DNA of 7,289 nt, taken from positions 4,018-11,306 of the forward strand of contig JAJOKM010000054.1 in NCBI GenBank assembly GCA_021129835.1. The letters run 5' to 3'. A program made the position numbers and the translations under genes. Position 1 is the stretch's first letter. The number at the start of each line of letters is the position of its first letter. The DNA is from Thermodesulfovibrionales bacterium (GTDB taxonomy: Bacteria > Nitrospirota > Thermodesulfovibrionia > Thermodesulfovibrionales > Dissulfurispiraceae). The notes under the pieces were generated by a model. It was given only the letters and a program-made list of their open reading frames with translations, did no database searches and was not told the origin of the DNA. This document shows positions 1 to 5,403 of the stretch, piece by piece.

Positions 1-6
1 TAGGCT

Positions 7-23
7 GTTGAGGGGCGCTCAAC
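7..23 (-). other. short stem-loop after amrS
   Basis: GTTGAG (7-12) and CTCAAC (18-23) form a perfect 6-bp inverted repeat with a 5-nt GC-rich loop, 12 bases past the amrS stop. There is no U-tract on the minus-strand side, so it is not a convincing intrinsic terminator. It could be part of a longer 3' structure cut by the window edge. Confidence 0.3.
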
Positions 24-34
24 TCTGGCGTTCA

Positions 35-1045
35 CTAAGGCATCCCTACGCCATCTACTTGAGTTCCACACCTATAGCATTTTGAATCCTTTATCTTTGT
101 GCTTACTATACTAAATCCGAATCTCTCTATTAGTAACTCACCGCATGAAGAGCAATACGTATTTTCACTCCCCCTACCAGGGGCATTTCCTTCATAAACA
201 TATTTCAATCCTGCCTTCAATCCTATCTCCCTTGCCCTTTTAAGCATGTCTATGGGCGTTCTGGGATGATCAAATAGTTTATATGTTGGATAAAATTGAG
301 TAACATGCCATGGCATTGCAACATCAACAGATTTTATAAATTCGGCTGCCCACCTCCAAAAGTATTCAGAATCGTTATAAGCTGGAATGATAAGAGTAGT
401 AACCTCTACCCAGACACCAAGTTCCTTCATTAGCCTAATGGTATCAAGGACAGGTTGAAGCCTTGCACCAGAAACCTTTTCATAGAAATCATTGTCTCCT
501 TTTAGGTCAATATTAGTTCCATCAAGATATGGCGCAATGAGCTTGGCTGCCTCAGGGCTCATATATCCATTGCTGATAAATACATTCTTAATCCCCTTTT
601 CGTGGGCAAGTCTTGCACAGTCATATGCAAACTCAAAGAATATCGAGGGTTCTGTATAAGTATAAGATATGCTTTTACAGCCTGCTATTTCTGCCTCCTT
701 CACAATTTGCTCAGGGGTTATATCCTCGCCAGGGATATCAATATATTTTTTGGGATGCTGAGATATTTCGTGGTTCTGACAATGCAGACATCTGAAATTG
801 CAACCAACTGTAGCAATGGAATAAGATTTTGAACAAGGATAAAAATGAAACAGGGGTTTTTTCTCTATGGGGTCTATATGTCTTGATATGACCTTTCCAT
901 AGACAAGGGTATAAAGGGTGCCATCTATGTTTTCTCTAACTCCGCATATTCCCCGCTTACCCGCTGAAATGGTGCAGTAGTGATTGCAGAGATGGCATTT
1001 TATCTTTTCATCATCCCTTTTTTCGTAAAGTAGTGCCTCCTTCAT
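35..1045 (-). CDS. amrS: AmmeMemoRadiSam system radical SAM enzyme
   Basis: This 336-residue protein is the radical SAM member of the AmmeMemoRadiSam trio (AMMECR1, Memo and radical SAM), related to pyruvate formate-lyase activating enzymes; its substrate is not settled as far as I know. Visible: a Cys-rich N-terminus (C17, C20, C24, C34), the radical SAM cluster motif CNFRCLHC (C82, C86, C89) that binds [4Fe-4S] and SAM, the family-typical YTYTEPSIFFEF block at about 128-139, and a C-terminal zinc-ribbon-like set of two CxxC pairs (C298/C301 and C323/C326). Length is normal for the family. The ATG overlaps the stop of the upstream DUF2934 gene as ATGA, suggesting translational coupling. No AMMECR1 or Memo gene is in the window; they could lie beyond the left edge. 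Family assignment is firm, the reaction is not. Confidence 0.93.
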   Translation of the reverse strand: MKEALLYEKRDDEKIKCHLCNHYCTISAGKRGICGVRENIDGTLYTLVYGKVISRHIDPIEKKPLFHFYPCSKSYSIATVGCNFRCLHCQNHEISQHPKKYIDIPGEDITPEQIVKEAEIAGCKSISYTYTEPSIFFEFAYDCARLAHEKGIKNVFISNGYMSPEAAKLIAPYLDGTNIDLKGDNDFYEKVSGARLQPVLDTIRLMKELGVWVEVTTLIIPAYNDSEYFWRWAAEFIKSVDVAMPWHVTQFYPTYKLFDHPRTPIDMLKRAREIGLKAGLKYVYEGNAPGRGSENTYCSSCGELLIERFGFSIVSTKIKDSKCYRCGTQVDGVGMP

Positions 1046-1330
1046 AGGACTACTTCTTTTTTTGTTTTTGCCGTCTTTGTCTTTTTGTCTCTCCCTGTAG
1101 GTTCTGACTTTTTTGAGGCAGGTCTCGATTTTGCCTTTTTCTTAGGAGCGCATCCTTCTTTAGGACTGCTCGATTCTGCCGTCTTTTCCAGTTCAGCATG
1201 TCTCGCCATTACGACCCTTTCTCCTTCAAGCCAGTTTTCAATATCCCTGCCATCAATCCATTCCGCTCTTCTCGTAAAGTTCATGCGCCACTCTTGCAAT
1301 TTCACGACAAATATCATCGCAACTACTCAT
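1042..1330 (-). pseudogene. DUF2934 family protein, frameshifted
   Basis: This is a small protein with an N-terminal DUF2934 motif and a Lys/Ala/Ser/Pro-rich basic tail; the family has no known function and is common in Nitrospirota, Deltaproteobacteria and Acidobacteria. The gene is split between two frames. From ATG 1330 one frame encodes MSSCDDICREIARVAHELYE and then SGMD before a TGA at 1253-1255. The next frame continues with GRDIENWLEGERVV, the second half of the same motif, and runs to the stop at 1042. Skipping one base near 1255 rejoins them into about 95 residues. The start at 1330 is chosen because GGAGG (1338-1342) lies 7 nt upstream; the ATG at 1317 in the second frame has no Shine-Dalgarno and would cut the motif in half. 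The gene overlaps amrS by ATGA. The lesion may be sequencing error or real decay. Confidence 0.8.
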
Positions 1331-1337
1331 CTTTGCG

Positions 1338-1342
1338 CCTCC
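1338..1342 (-). promoter_or_regulatory. Shine-Dalgarno of DUF2934 gene
   Basis: The minus strand reads GGAGG, 7 nt before ATG 1330. This is near-ideal spacing and is the main argument that translation starts at 1330, in a frame that a simple longest-ORF call misses. Confidence 0.75.
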
Positions 1343-1356
1343 ATAAATATTATTAG

Positions 1357-1500
1357 GGGGTATTTACTTGACTCACGTTAGCCAAATTTTATTGGAATGC
1401 TGCCACAAATTGGCGGCATGGCGATTTTCCCATAGTGAGGGCGTTCTTTGGTCATAAAAGCCGTGTATTCATCCCACCACTTGAACGAAGTAAATACTCC
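1357..1500. repeat. inverted repeat pair bounding about 144 bp
   Basis: GGGGTATTTACTT at 1357-1369 is matched in inverted orientation by 1488-1500 (reverse complement GGAGTATTTACTT), 12 of 13 positions. AT-rich ATTATTA-like sequence flanks both outer ends. The enclosed 118 bp holds the small coding-like frame. The layout resembles a small non-autonomous element or a long-loop stem, but I see no target-site duplication and no second copy in the window. Confidence 0.4.
1378..1485 (-). other. small coding-like frame, possible remnant
   Basis: An open minus-strand frame ends at TAA 1378-1380 and reads FKWWDEYTAFMTKERPHYGK followed by IAMPPICG and a further nine residues. The composition looks protein-like rather than like translated noise. 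The frame is open back to a TGA at about 1522, but no ATG, GTG or TTG stands at a useful distance from the GGAG near 1500; the only ATG choices are internal (MTKERPH...). It lies inside the inverted repeat described separately. I do not recognise a family. It may be the remnant of a larger gene, a small protein with an unusual start, or chance. Confidence 0.3.
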
Positions 1501-1518
1501 TTTATTATTAATAATAAA
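1501..1518. promoter_or_regulatory. 18-bp perfect AT palindrome, possible operator
   Basis: TTTATTATTAATAATAAA is exactly its own reverse complement. It touches the downstream edge of the candidate -10 box (1518-1523) and precedes the GGAG near 1500. That is the usual place for a repressor operator, though an all-AT palindrome in an AT-rich spacer can also arise by chance. Confidence 0.4.
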
Positions 1519-1547
1519 TCATAGCATTTAGTATAAATACAGTTCAA
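1518..1547 (-). promoter_or_regulatory. candidate sigma-70 promoter for DUF2934-amrS
   Basis: On the minus strand TTGAAC (1547-1542) and TATGAT (1523-1518) are separated by 18 bp. A better -35, TTGACA (1555-1550), lies just upstream but is only 14 bp from the nearest -10-like TATACT (1535-1530). The promoter sits in the only substantial gap downstream of dgkA-PAP2, so it would drive the DUF2934-amrS pair independently of the ybeY-dgkA unit. Confidence 0.45.
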
Positions 1548-1581
1548 CTTGTCAAATTAACTCCAAGACTGAGGTAAAAGA

Positions 1582-2280
1582 TCATCCAAAAATACTGAAC
1601 AATACAAAAGTAATCCCCGCCCCTATTACTGCACCAAAAGTCGCCTCTAACGGCGTATGAATTTTAGCCATAACCCTGCTCTGCGCAATAATGATAGCGA
1701 GCATAAAGCAGAGCAAAGAGGCAATAAAACTTTCTGTGACATATGTAATTGTCATCCAGACCGAAAATGCTATTGCTGCATGGCCGCTGGGCATGCCCCC
1801 TCGTAATGGGTGTCCCCTGCCAAAATATGCCTTAAGCACTACCACGAGAATCAAAACAATAATAACAGAAATTAATGCAATATCCTCTTCTGAATGCTTT
1901 ACTATATAAATGCCTGTCTCGAATGCTCTACTTAAATAAGGGAAAAGTATGACACATCCTAAAACTACTGCGCCAAAGGCAGTGATTAAAACTGCGCCTG
2001 CAGCTACATCTTTAGCCATTCTCGCCTTTTCACTCTGCTCCGGAGAAACTATATCCACAACATATTCAATGGCCGTGTTAATCATCTCTGCAAATAAGAC
2101 AAGGATAATGGCAATAGAGATTATCATAAATTCCGTTTTATTGATACCAAGGACAAAGCTTAAGACTAAGACTGCTGCAGCAGTAACGAGGTGATACCAC
2201 AGATGCCTTTGTGTCTTTGCGGCGTGAAGAATCCCTTCGATGGCATTATTTGCGCTTCTTATCCATTTTTTAAAGGACAT
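1582..2280 (-). CDS. DgkA-type lipid kinase fused to PAP2 phosphatase
   Basis: This 232-residue integral membrane protein has two domains. Residues 1-118 match the diacylglycerol/undecaprenol kinase family, with E65, N68, E72 and D76 in AEMINTAIEYVVDIV and K90-D91 before AAGAVL; these align with the catalytic positions of E. coli DgkA. Residues 130-232 form a small PAP2 domain with PSGH (164-167) and SR-x5-H (S201, R202, H208), supplying the two catalytic histidines. Two PAP2 positions are off consensus: the K-x6-RP motif reads K150-x6-HP, and the third motif ends in E212 instead of Asp. Hydrophobic segments fall near 30-66, 93-115, 131-150 and 168-230. It probably phosphorylates and dephosphorylates polyprenol or diacylglycerol lipids for envelope recycling; substrate is inferred. 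It follows ybeY by 24 nt with no clear Shine-Dalgarno. Confidence 0.88.
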   Translation of the reverse strand: MSFKKWIRSANNAIEGILHAAKTQRHLWYHLVTAAAVLVLSFVLGINKTEFMIISIAIILVLFAEMINTAIEYVVDIVSPEQSEKARMAKDVAAGAVLITAFGAVVLGCVILFPYLSRAFETGIYIVKHSEEDIALISVIIVLILVVVLKAYFGRGHPLRGGMPSGHAAIAFSVWMTITYVTESFIASLLCFMLAIIIAQSRVMAKIHTPLEATFGAVIGAGITFVLFSIFG

Positions 2281-2304
2281 GCTATTGTGCTATGAGGGCG
2301 GTGA

Positions 2305-2814
2305 TTAGAGGGGATCCTCAGTCCTTTGACCTATTTTTTTAATAATCTCCTCTTCCATTATCTTCATCTTCCTTGCCTGGTACCTGTTTTTCTCATGATC
2401 ATAGCCAAGCAGATGAAGGAGTCCATGAACTAAGAGCCGTGTAACTTCATCGTAGAAGGTTGCCCCATACTTACTCGCCTGTCTTTCTACCTGGTGAAGA
2501 TTTATGACTATATCACCCAGAGATCTTAATTTCTCTCCTCTCAGCTCCCAGTTCTCACTTATTAATGGAAAAGAGAGGACATCTGTTGTTTTATGAATAT
2601 CGCGGTATTGGAGATTCAGCCCTCTCATCTCTCTGTCGTTTACAAATAGGACACTTAATTCGAGGTGAGAGTCTTTTTCTTCCTTGTTTTTAGCCGTTGT
2701 TATAGAACCGTCACTCTCTATTGCTTTGAGTGCATTTTTCAACACCTTCTCTACTTTTTGATGATTTATCTTCACCAGTCTTTGATTGTTCCTTATTGTT
2801 ATTTCCATTGTCAT
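2305..2814 (-). CDS. ybeY: Endoribonuclease YbeY (rRNA maturation factor)
   Basis: YbeY is a single-strand-specific, zinc-dependent RNase needed for 16S rRNA 3' processing and 70S quality control in the cytosol. From ATG 2814 the product is 169 residues, normal for the family. It shows the signature HGLLHLLGYDH, with zinc ligands H130, H134 and H140, the conserved YRDIHKTTDVLSFP block (70-83, R71) and LGDIVIN (99-105). The open frame continues upstream to 3048, but residues before 2814 match the PgpH C-terminus, not YbeY. I therefore place the start at MTMEITIRNNQ, a typical YbeY N-terminus. The second ATG at 2808 is an alternative. GGGAGG at 2827-2832 is a plausible though distant (12 nt) Shine-Dalgarno. 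The phoH-pgpH-ybeY-dgkA neighbourhood is classic for this gene. Confidence 0.93.
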   Translation of the reverse strand: MTMEITIRNNQRLVKINHQKVEKVLKNALKAIESDGSITTAKNKEEKDSHLELSVLFVNDREMRGLNLQYRDIHKTTDVLSFPLISENWELRGEKLRSLGDIVINLHQVERQASKYGATFYDEVTRLLVHGLLHLLGYDHEKNRYQARKMKIMEEEIIKKIGQRTEDPL

Positions 2815-3048
2815 TTGCCGATGATACCTCCCAAGAACTCTCGTGTGAAGATTTTTAGAAATACTCGTTTTTGGTGTTGCATTTTCTGACCTTTGTGATC
2901 TGCCTTTTGTGTTACTTTCTGGATACTCTATTCTCTTGTGAAAGATACCAGTCAGGATATATGCAAACCGTCTCTTTACCTCTGATATATCCTTTAGCGT
3001 GAGCTTGCACTCATCCATCTGTCCATCAAGTAATATATTGTTTATTAC
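2815..3048 (-). pseudogene. PgpH C-terminal segment, out of frame with its core
   Basis: This stretch, in the ybeY frame, encodes VINNILLDGQMDECKLTLKD and then a segment ending TGIFHKRIEYPE. That is the usual C-terminal end of PgpH-type 7TM-HD proteins after the HD domain. It joins the pgpH core only if one base is restored in the A4 run at 3049-3052: GAA AAG TAA becomes GAA AAA GTA. After YPE the frame continues through a low-complexity polar linker of about 30 residues, with no stop, into YbeY. As sequenced, this part could be made only by a -1 shift from pgpH or as an extension of YbeY from ATG 3018, which has no convincing Shine-Dalgarno and no biological rationale. Confidence 0.72.
2827..2832 (-). 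promoter_or_regulatory. likely Shine-Dalgarno for ybeY
   Basis: The minus strand reads GGGAGG, 12 nt before ATG 2814. The spacing is long but no other start codon is closer. It supports independent initiation of ybeY rather than translation only as a PgpH-YbeY fusion. Confidence 0.5.
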
Positions 3049-4169
3049 TTTTCGACAAGCGATGAAATTCTTGCAGGTGTTGGATTGCCAATTAGTGTTC
3101 TCGAGGCTGCCTCAAGGGCATCTGCCATCATAACGATGGCAGATGCCCTTGTTTGCGGCTTTGGCCCCTGATAGCGATAATCCTCCTCCAGTGGCATACC
3201 ATCCGTTGCCAGTTCAACTGCACTCTGATAGAAATATGTTATCAGGCCTGTGCCGTGATGCTGCTGCATGATGTCTATAACAAGACCTGGCAATTTATGC
3301 TGTCTTGCCGGTTCAACCCCTTCTTTAACATGGGAAATAAGCACCATGCTACTCATATGCGGGGTCAAACTTTTGTGCTTACTTATTGAATGCATCTGGT
3401 TTTCTATGAAATATTTTGGCATTTTTATCTTGCCAATATCATGATAATAGGCAGCCACTTTTGCAAGCAATGAATTAACTCCTACAGCCTCGGCCGCTGT
3501 CTCGGCAAGGCTGCCCACAATTACGCTGTGATGGTACGTCCCTGGAGCAACTATCATAAGATTGCGCATCAAAGGTTGGTCAAGGTCGAGCAGTTCAACG
3601 AAACTTACATCAGTCGTTATTCCAAATGTATATTCAATGAAGGGCAGCAAAATAGAGACCATTGCAGCAACTATAACTCCTGACAGGGCTGCATACAAAA
3701 AAACAAAAGGCGTCGCCGGTGCAATGAAAATCCCTCCAATAAGCAAAATAGCGCCGGCAGTAACGATATTAACTGCGCTCACATAAATACCACCTTTTAT
3801 AATGTCTGAACGCTTTCTGCACCTAATAACACTGAATGCTGCGATCAAACTCCCAATAAATACATATATAAAATAAAGTGGATCGTCAAACCATATCCCC
3901 ACCAGAAGACTTATAACAAATGAGAAGATTAATGTAATGCGAAAATCAAATATGAGTTTCATGAGCATGGCTCCCATCGGAAAAGGTATAGCATAGATAA
4001 ATGCATTTCCGTCAGGCAAAAGAAGCCCTCTGTGGAGCCCTGAAAGTAAAAACTCAAATGCCCTGCCTGCCAGCAGTGTGCCCATCACAAGTAGACACAG
4101 GAGAAGGAGTGTCTTGCGATCTCTGAGGACGCTGGGCTTGTACCCTTTTATGTCTTTATAGAAGATTAA
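3045..4169 (-). CDS. pgpH: PgpH-like membrane HD phosphohydrolase, core
   Basis: This is the main part of a 7TM-HD (PgpH/YqfF-type) protein, a family that hydrolyses cyclic di-AMP in Firmicutes; the substrate here is inferred. The segment starts in frame at LIFYKDIKGYKPSVLRDRKT (from 4169), runs through several hydrophobic helices, and enters the cytosolic HD domain. Visible HD motifs are GTYHHSVIVGSLAE, the YYHDIGK metal-binding doublet, LTPHMSSM, QQHHGT and ADALEAASRTL. The GTG at 4088 is the first start codon in this frame, but it falls inside a transmembrane helix and is not a believable start. The N-terminal part lies in another frame (4398 to about 4170) and the C-terminal part in a third (3048-2815). 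Repaired, the protein is about 500 residues, roughly 250 short of canonical PgpH because the extracellular 7TMR-HDED domain is absent. Confidence 0.85.
   Translation of the reverse strand, partial: LIFYKDIKGYKPSVLRDRKTLLLLCLLVMGTLLAGRAFEFLLSGLHRGLLLPDGNAFIYAIPFPMGAMLMKLIFDFRITLIFSFVISLLVGIWFDDPLYFIYVFIGSLIAAFSVIRCRKRSDIIKGGIYVSAVNIVTAGAILLIGGIFIAPATPFVFLYAALSGVIVAAMVSILLPFIEYTFGITTDVSFVELLDLDQPLMRNLMIVAPGTYHHSVIVGSLAETAAEAVGVNSLLAKVAAYYHDIGKIKMPKYFIENQMHSISKHKSLTPHMSSMVLISHVKEGVEPARQHKLPGLVIDIMQQHHGTGLITYFYQSAVELATDGMPLEEDYRYQGPKPQTRASAIVMMADALEAASRTLIGNPTPARISSLVEK
3113..3151. repeat. perfect 17-bp inverted repeat inside pgpH
   Basis: CAAGGGCATCTGCCATC at 3113-3129 and its exact reverse complement at 3135-3151 are separated by 5 nt (ATAAC). 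The repeat lies fully inside coding sequence for the conserved RASAIVMMADALEA segment of the HD domain. The mRNA would form a very stable hairpin about 60 nt before the frameshift at 3048. Confidence 0.9.
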
Positions 4170-4398
4170 AAAAAATGATCGATATTAGCAGAAAACTCCC
4201 GATGAAATGCTCGATGCCATTCCATTCTTGAATTATCAATGCAGAGATAAGACCAAAAACTGCTAATACTGCAATCGTGCATATATTGCCTCTGCACCTT
4301 TCTTTGTATTTCCTGAGGTATTCTCTTGAAGACACCAAGATACCCTTTGGCTTTTTCGAAATACTACCCTTCTGTATCCCGTTTTTCATGTCTTTCAT
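4156..4398 (-). pseudogene. PgpH N-terminal segment, frameshifted
   Basis: This 80-residue frame has a basic cytosolic N-terminus (about 1-37, rich in Lys/Arg), a transmembrane helix (about 38-58), a short loop EWNGIEH, and a second hydrophobic helix ending SIIFF. The frame then hits a T8 run (4168-4175) and terminates with NLL-stop. Removing one T makes it run on as SIIFLIFYKDIKGYKPSV, directly into the PgpH core. In canonical PgpH a large extracellular domain sits between the first and second helices; here only about ten residues do. ATG 4398 overlaps the phoH 3' end by 35 nt, with AAAGG just upstream; ATG 4389 is a close alternative. Read alone it would be called a hypothetical membrane protein. 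Confidence 0.72.
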
Positions 4399-5329
4399 AT
4401 GCCTTTACTATCTCCTGGACAAGTTTATGTCTCACAACATCCTTCTCAGAAAAATATACCATTTTCACACCTTCAATACCTCTAAGTATTCTTACGGCTT
4501 CGACAAGTCCTGATGTCTTCTCCGGAGGCAGATCTATCTGAGTGATATCACCCGTGATTACTGTCTTTGAACTAAGGCCGAGCCGTGTTAGATACATCTT
4601 CATCTGCTCTGGTGTTGTGTTCTGGGCTTCATCTAAGATTATAAAAGAATTATTCAATGTCCTGCCCCTCATAAAGGCAAGGGTCGCTATCTCGATAATG
4701 CCACGCTCTATCAGCCTTGAAGCCTTGTCAGCCTCCATCATGTCAAAAAGGGCATCATACAGTGGCCTTAGATAAGGATTAATCTTTTCAGTTATATCCC
4801 CTGGTAAGAACCCGAGCCTTTCGCCCGCCTCAACAGCAGGCCTTACCAGCACAATCTTTGAGACATGTTTTGCTAAAAAGGTATTTATAGCCATGGCCAT
4901 TGCAAGATATGTCTTTCCAGTGCCAGCAGGTCCTATACCAAAGACTATATCGTAATGGCTCATTGCATTTATGTAATGCCTCTGTGTCTCTGTCTTTGGA
5001 ATTACGATTTTCTTTTTTGAAGAGACGGGTATACTGCTCTGAAAAAGATCTTTTACAGAAATATCCTTTCCTTCTGGTTCGGGCTTAATAGCATAACTGA
5101 TATCTTCTGGCTTCAGGATGTATCCTTTCCGGTTTACTTCTCTTATCTCCTGAATCAATCTTTCTGCCCTTTCGATATATTCACCCTCTCCCTGAATTAA
5201 GAGTTTATTGCCCCTGACGCTAACAGCAACTCCAGTGGAGTTCTCTACAATTTTCAGGGTGCTATCAACCCCTCCATGAAGAAATGGATATTCCCTTTCT
5301 TCATCAAGTTCAAGTTCTATGGTCTTCGT
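4364..5329 (-). CDS. phoH: PhoH family ATPase, apparent ACG start
   Basis: PhoH-like proteins are cytosolic P-loop ATPases of the helicase superfamily, often linked to RNA metabolism and commonly next to ybeY. The ATPase core is complete: Walker A GIGPAGTGKT, the VRPAVEAGERLGFLPGD block, Walker B FIILDEAQN, and TGDITQIDLP. The first ATG/GTG/TTG-type start in frame, TTG 5158, would give 264 residues and remove the N-terminal KH-like region. The frame continues upstream with clear PhoH N-terminal sequence (KTIELELDEEREYPFLHGGV, then LKIVENSTGVAVSVRGNKLL). A start at ACG 5329 gives 321 residues, the normal family length, with AAGAGG (5335-5340) spaced 5 nt upstream. I therefore annotate ACG as the position of the original start; it may be a mutated or misread ATG. 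It overlaps pgpH by about 35 nt. Confidence 0.92.
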   Translation of the reverse strand, partial: TKTIELELDEEREYPFLHGGVDSTLKIVENSTGVAVSVRGNKLLIQGEGEYIERAERLIQEIREVNRKGYILKPEDISYAIKPEPEGKDISVKDLFQSSIPVSSKKKIVIPKTETQRHYINAMSHYDIVFGIGPAGTGKTYLAMAMAINTFLAKHVSKIVLVRPAVEAGERLGFLPGDITEKINPYLRPLYDALFDMMEADKASRLIERGIIEIATLAFMRGRTLNNSFIILDEAQNTTPEQMKMYLTRLGLSSKTVITGDITQIDLPPEKTSGLVEAVRILRGIEGVKMVYFSEKDVVRHKLVQEIVKAYERHEKRDTEG

Positions 5330-5334
5330 AAATA

Positions 5335-5340
5335 CCTCTT
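5335..5340 (-). promoter_or_regulatory. Shine-Dalgarno positioned before ACG of phoH
   Basis: The minus strand reads AAGAGG followed by TATTT and then ACG AAG ACC ATA GAA. The 5-nt spacing marks ACG 5329 as the start position. No ATG, GTG or TTG is in frame between here and TTG 5158. Confidence 0.65.
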
Positions 5341-5357
5341 GATATAATTTCAGTGCC

Positions 5358-5391
5358 AGTTATTGGTGCCGGTGTCAGTTGCACAATAACT
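5358..5391 (-). promoter_or_regulatory. stem-loop in queH-phoH spacer
   Basis: AGTTATTGGTGC (5358-5369) pairs with GCACAATAACT (5381-5391), giving 11 base pairs with one bulged base and an 11-nt loop. It ends about 30 nt before the phoH start. No U-tract follows on the minus-strand transcript, so it looks like a leader or processing structure rather than a terminator. Confidence 0.45.
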
Positions 5392-5403
5392 CAGCAACTT
5401 AAT

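Noticed and set aside
602..832. Plus-strand open frames at 602-832 and 613-795, and similar ones throughout
   Set aside because: They lie antisense to firmly assigned minus-strand genes, have no recognisable domains and no Shine-Dalgarno.
1085..1381. 98-residue plus-strand frame over the DUF2934 gene
   Set aside because: It is the complement of the Lys-rich DUF2934 tail and motif; its hydrophobic Ser/Leu composition is what antisense of Lys/Glu codons gives.
3045..3053. Programmed -1 frameshift in pgpH as in dnaX or IS3-type elements
   Set aside because: The site is C-GAA-AAG, not X-XXY-YYZ; only one tRNA could re-pair. The strong hairpin lies upstream, not downstream, and pgpH has a second unrelated frame break.
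4156..4398. Independent small membrane protein gene between phoH and pgpH
   Set aside because: It joins the PgpH core at the T8 run by a one-base change, and the core has no start of its own, so it is the pgpH N-terminus.
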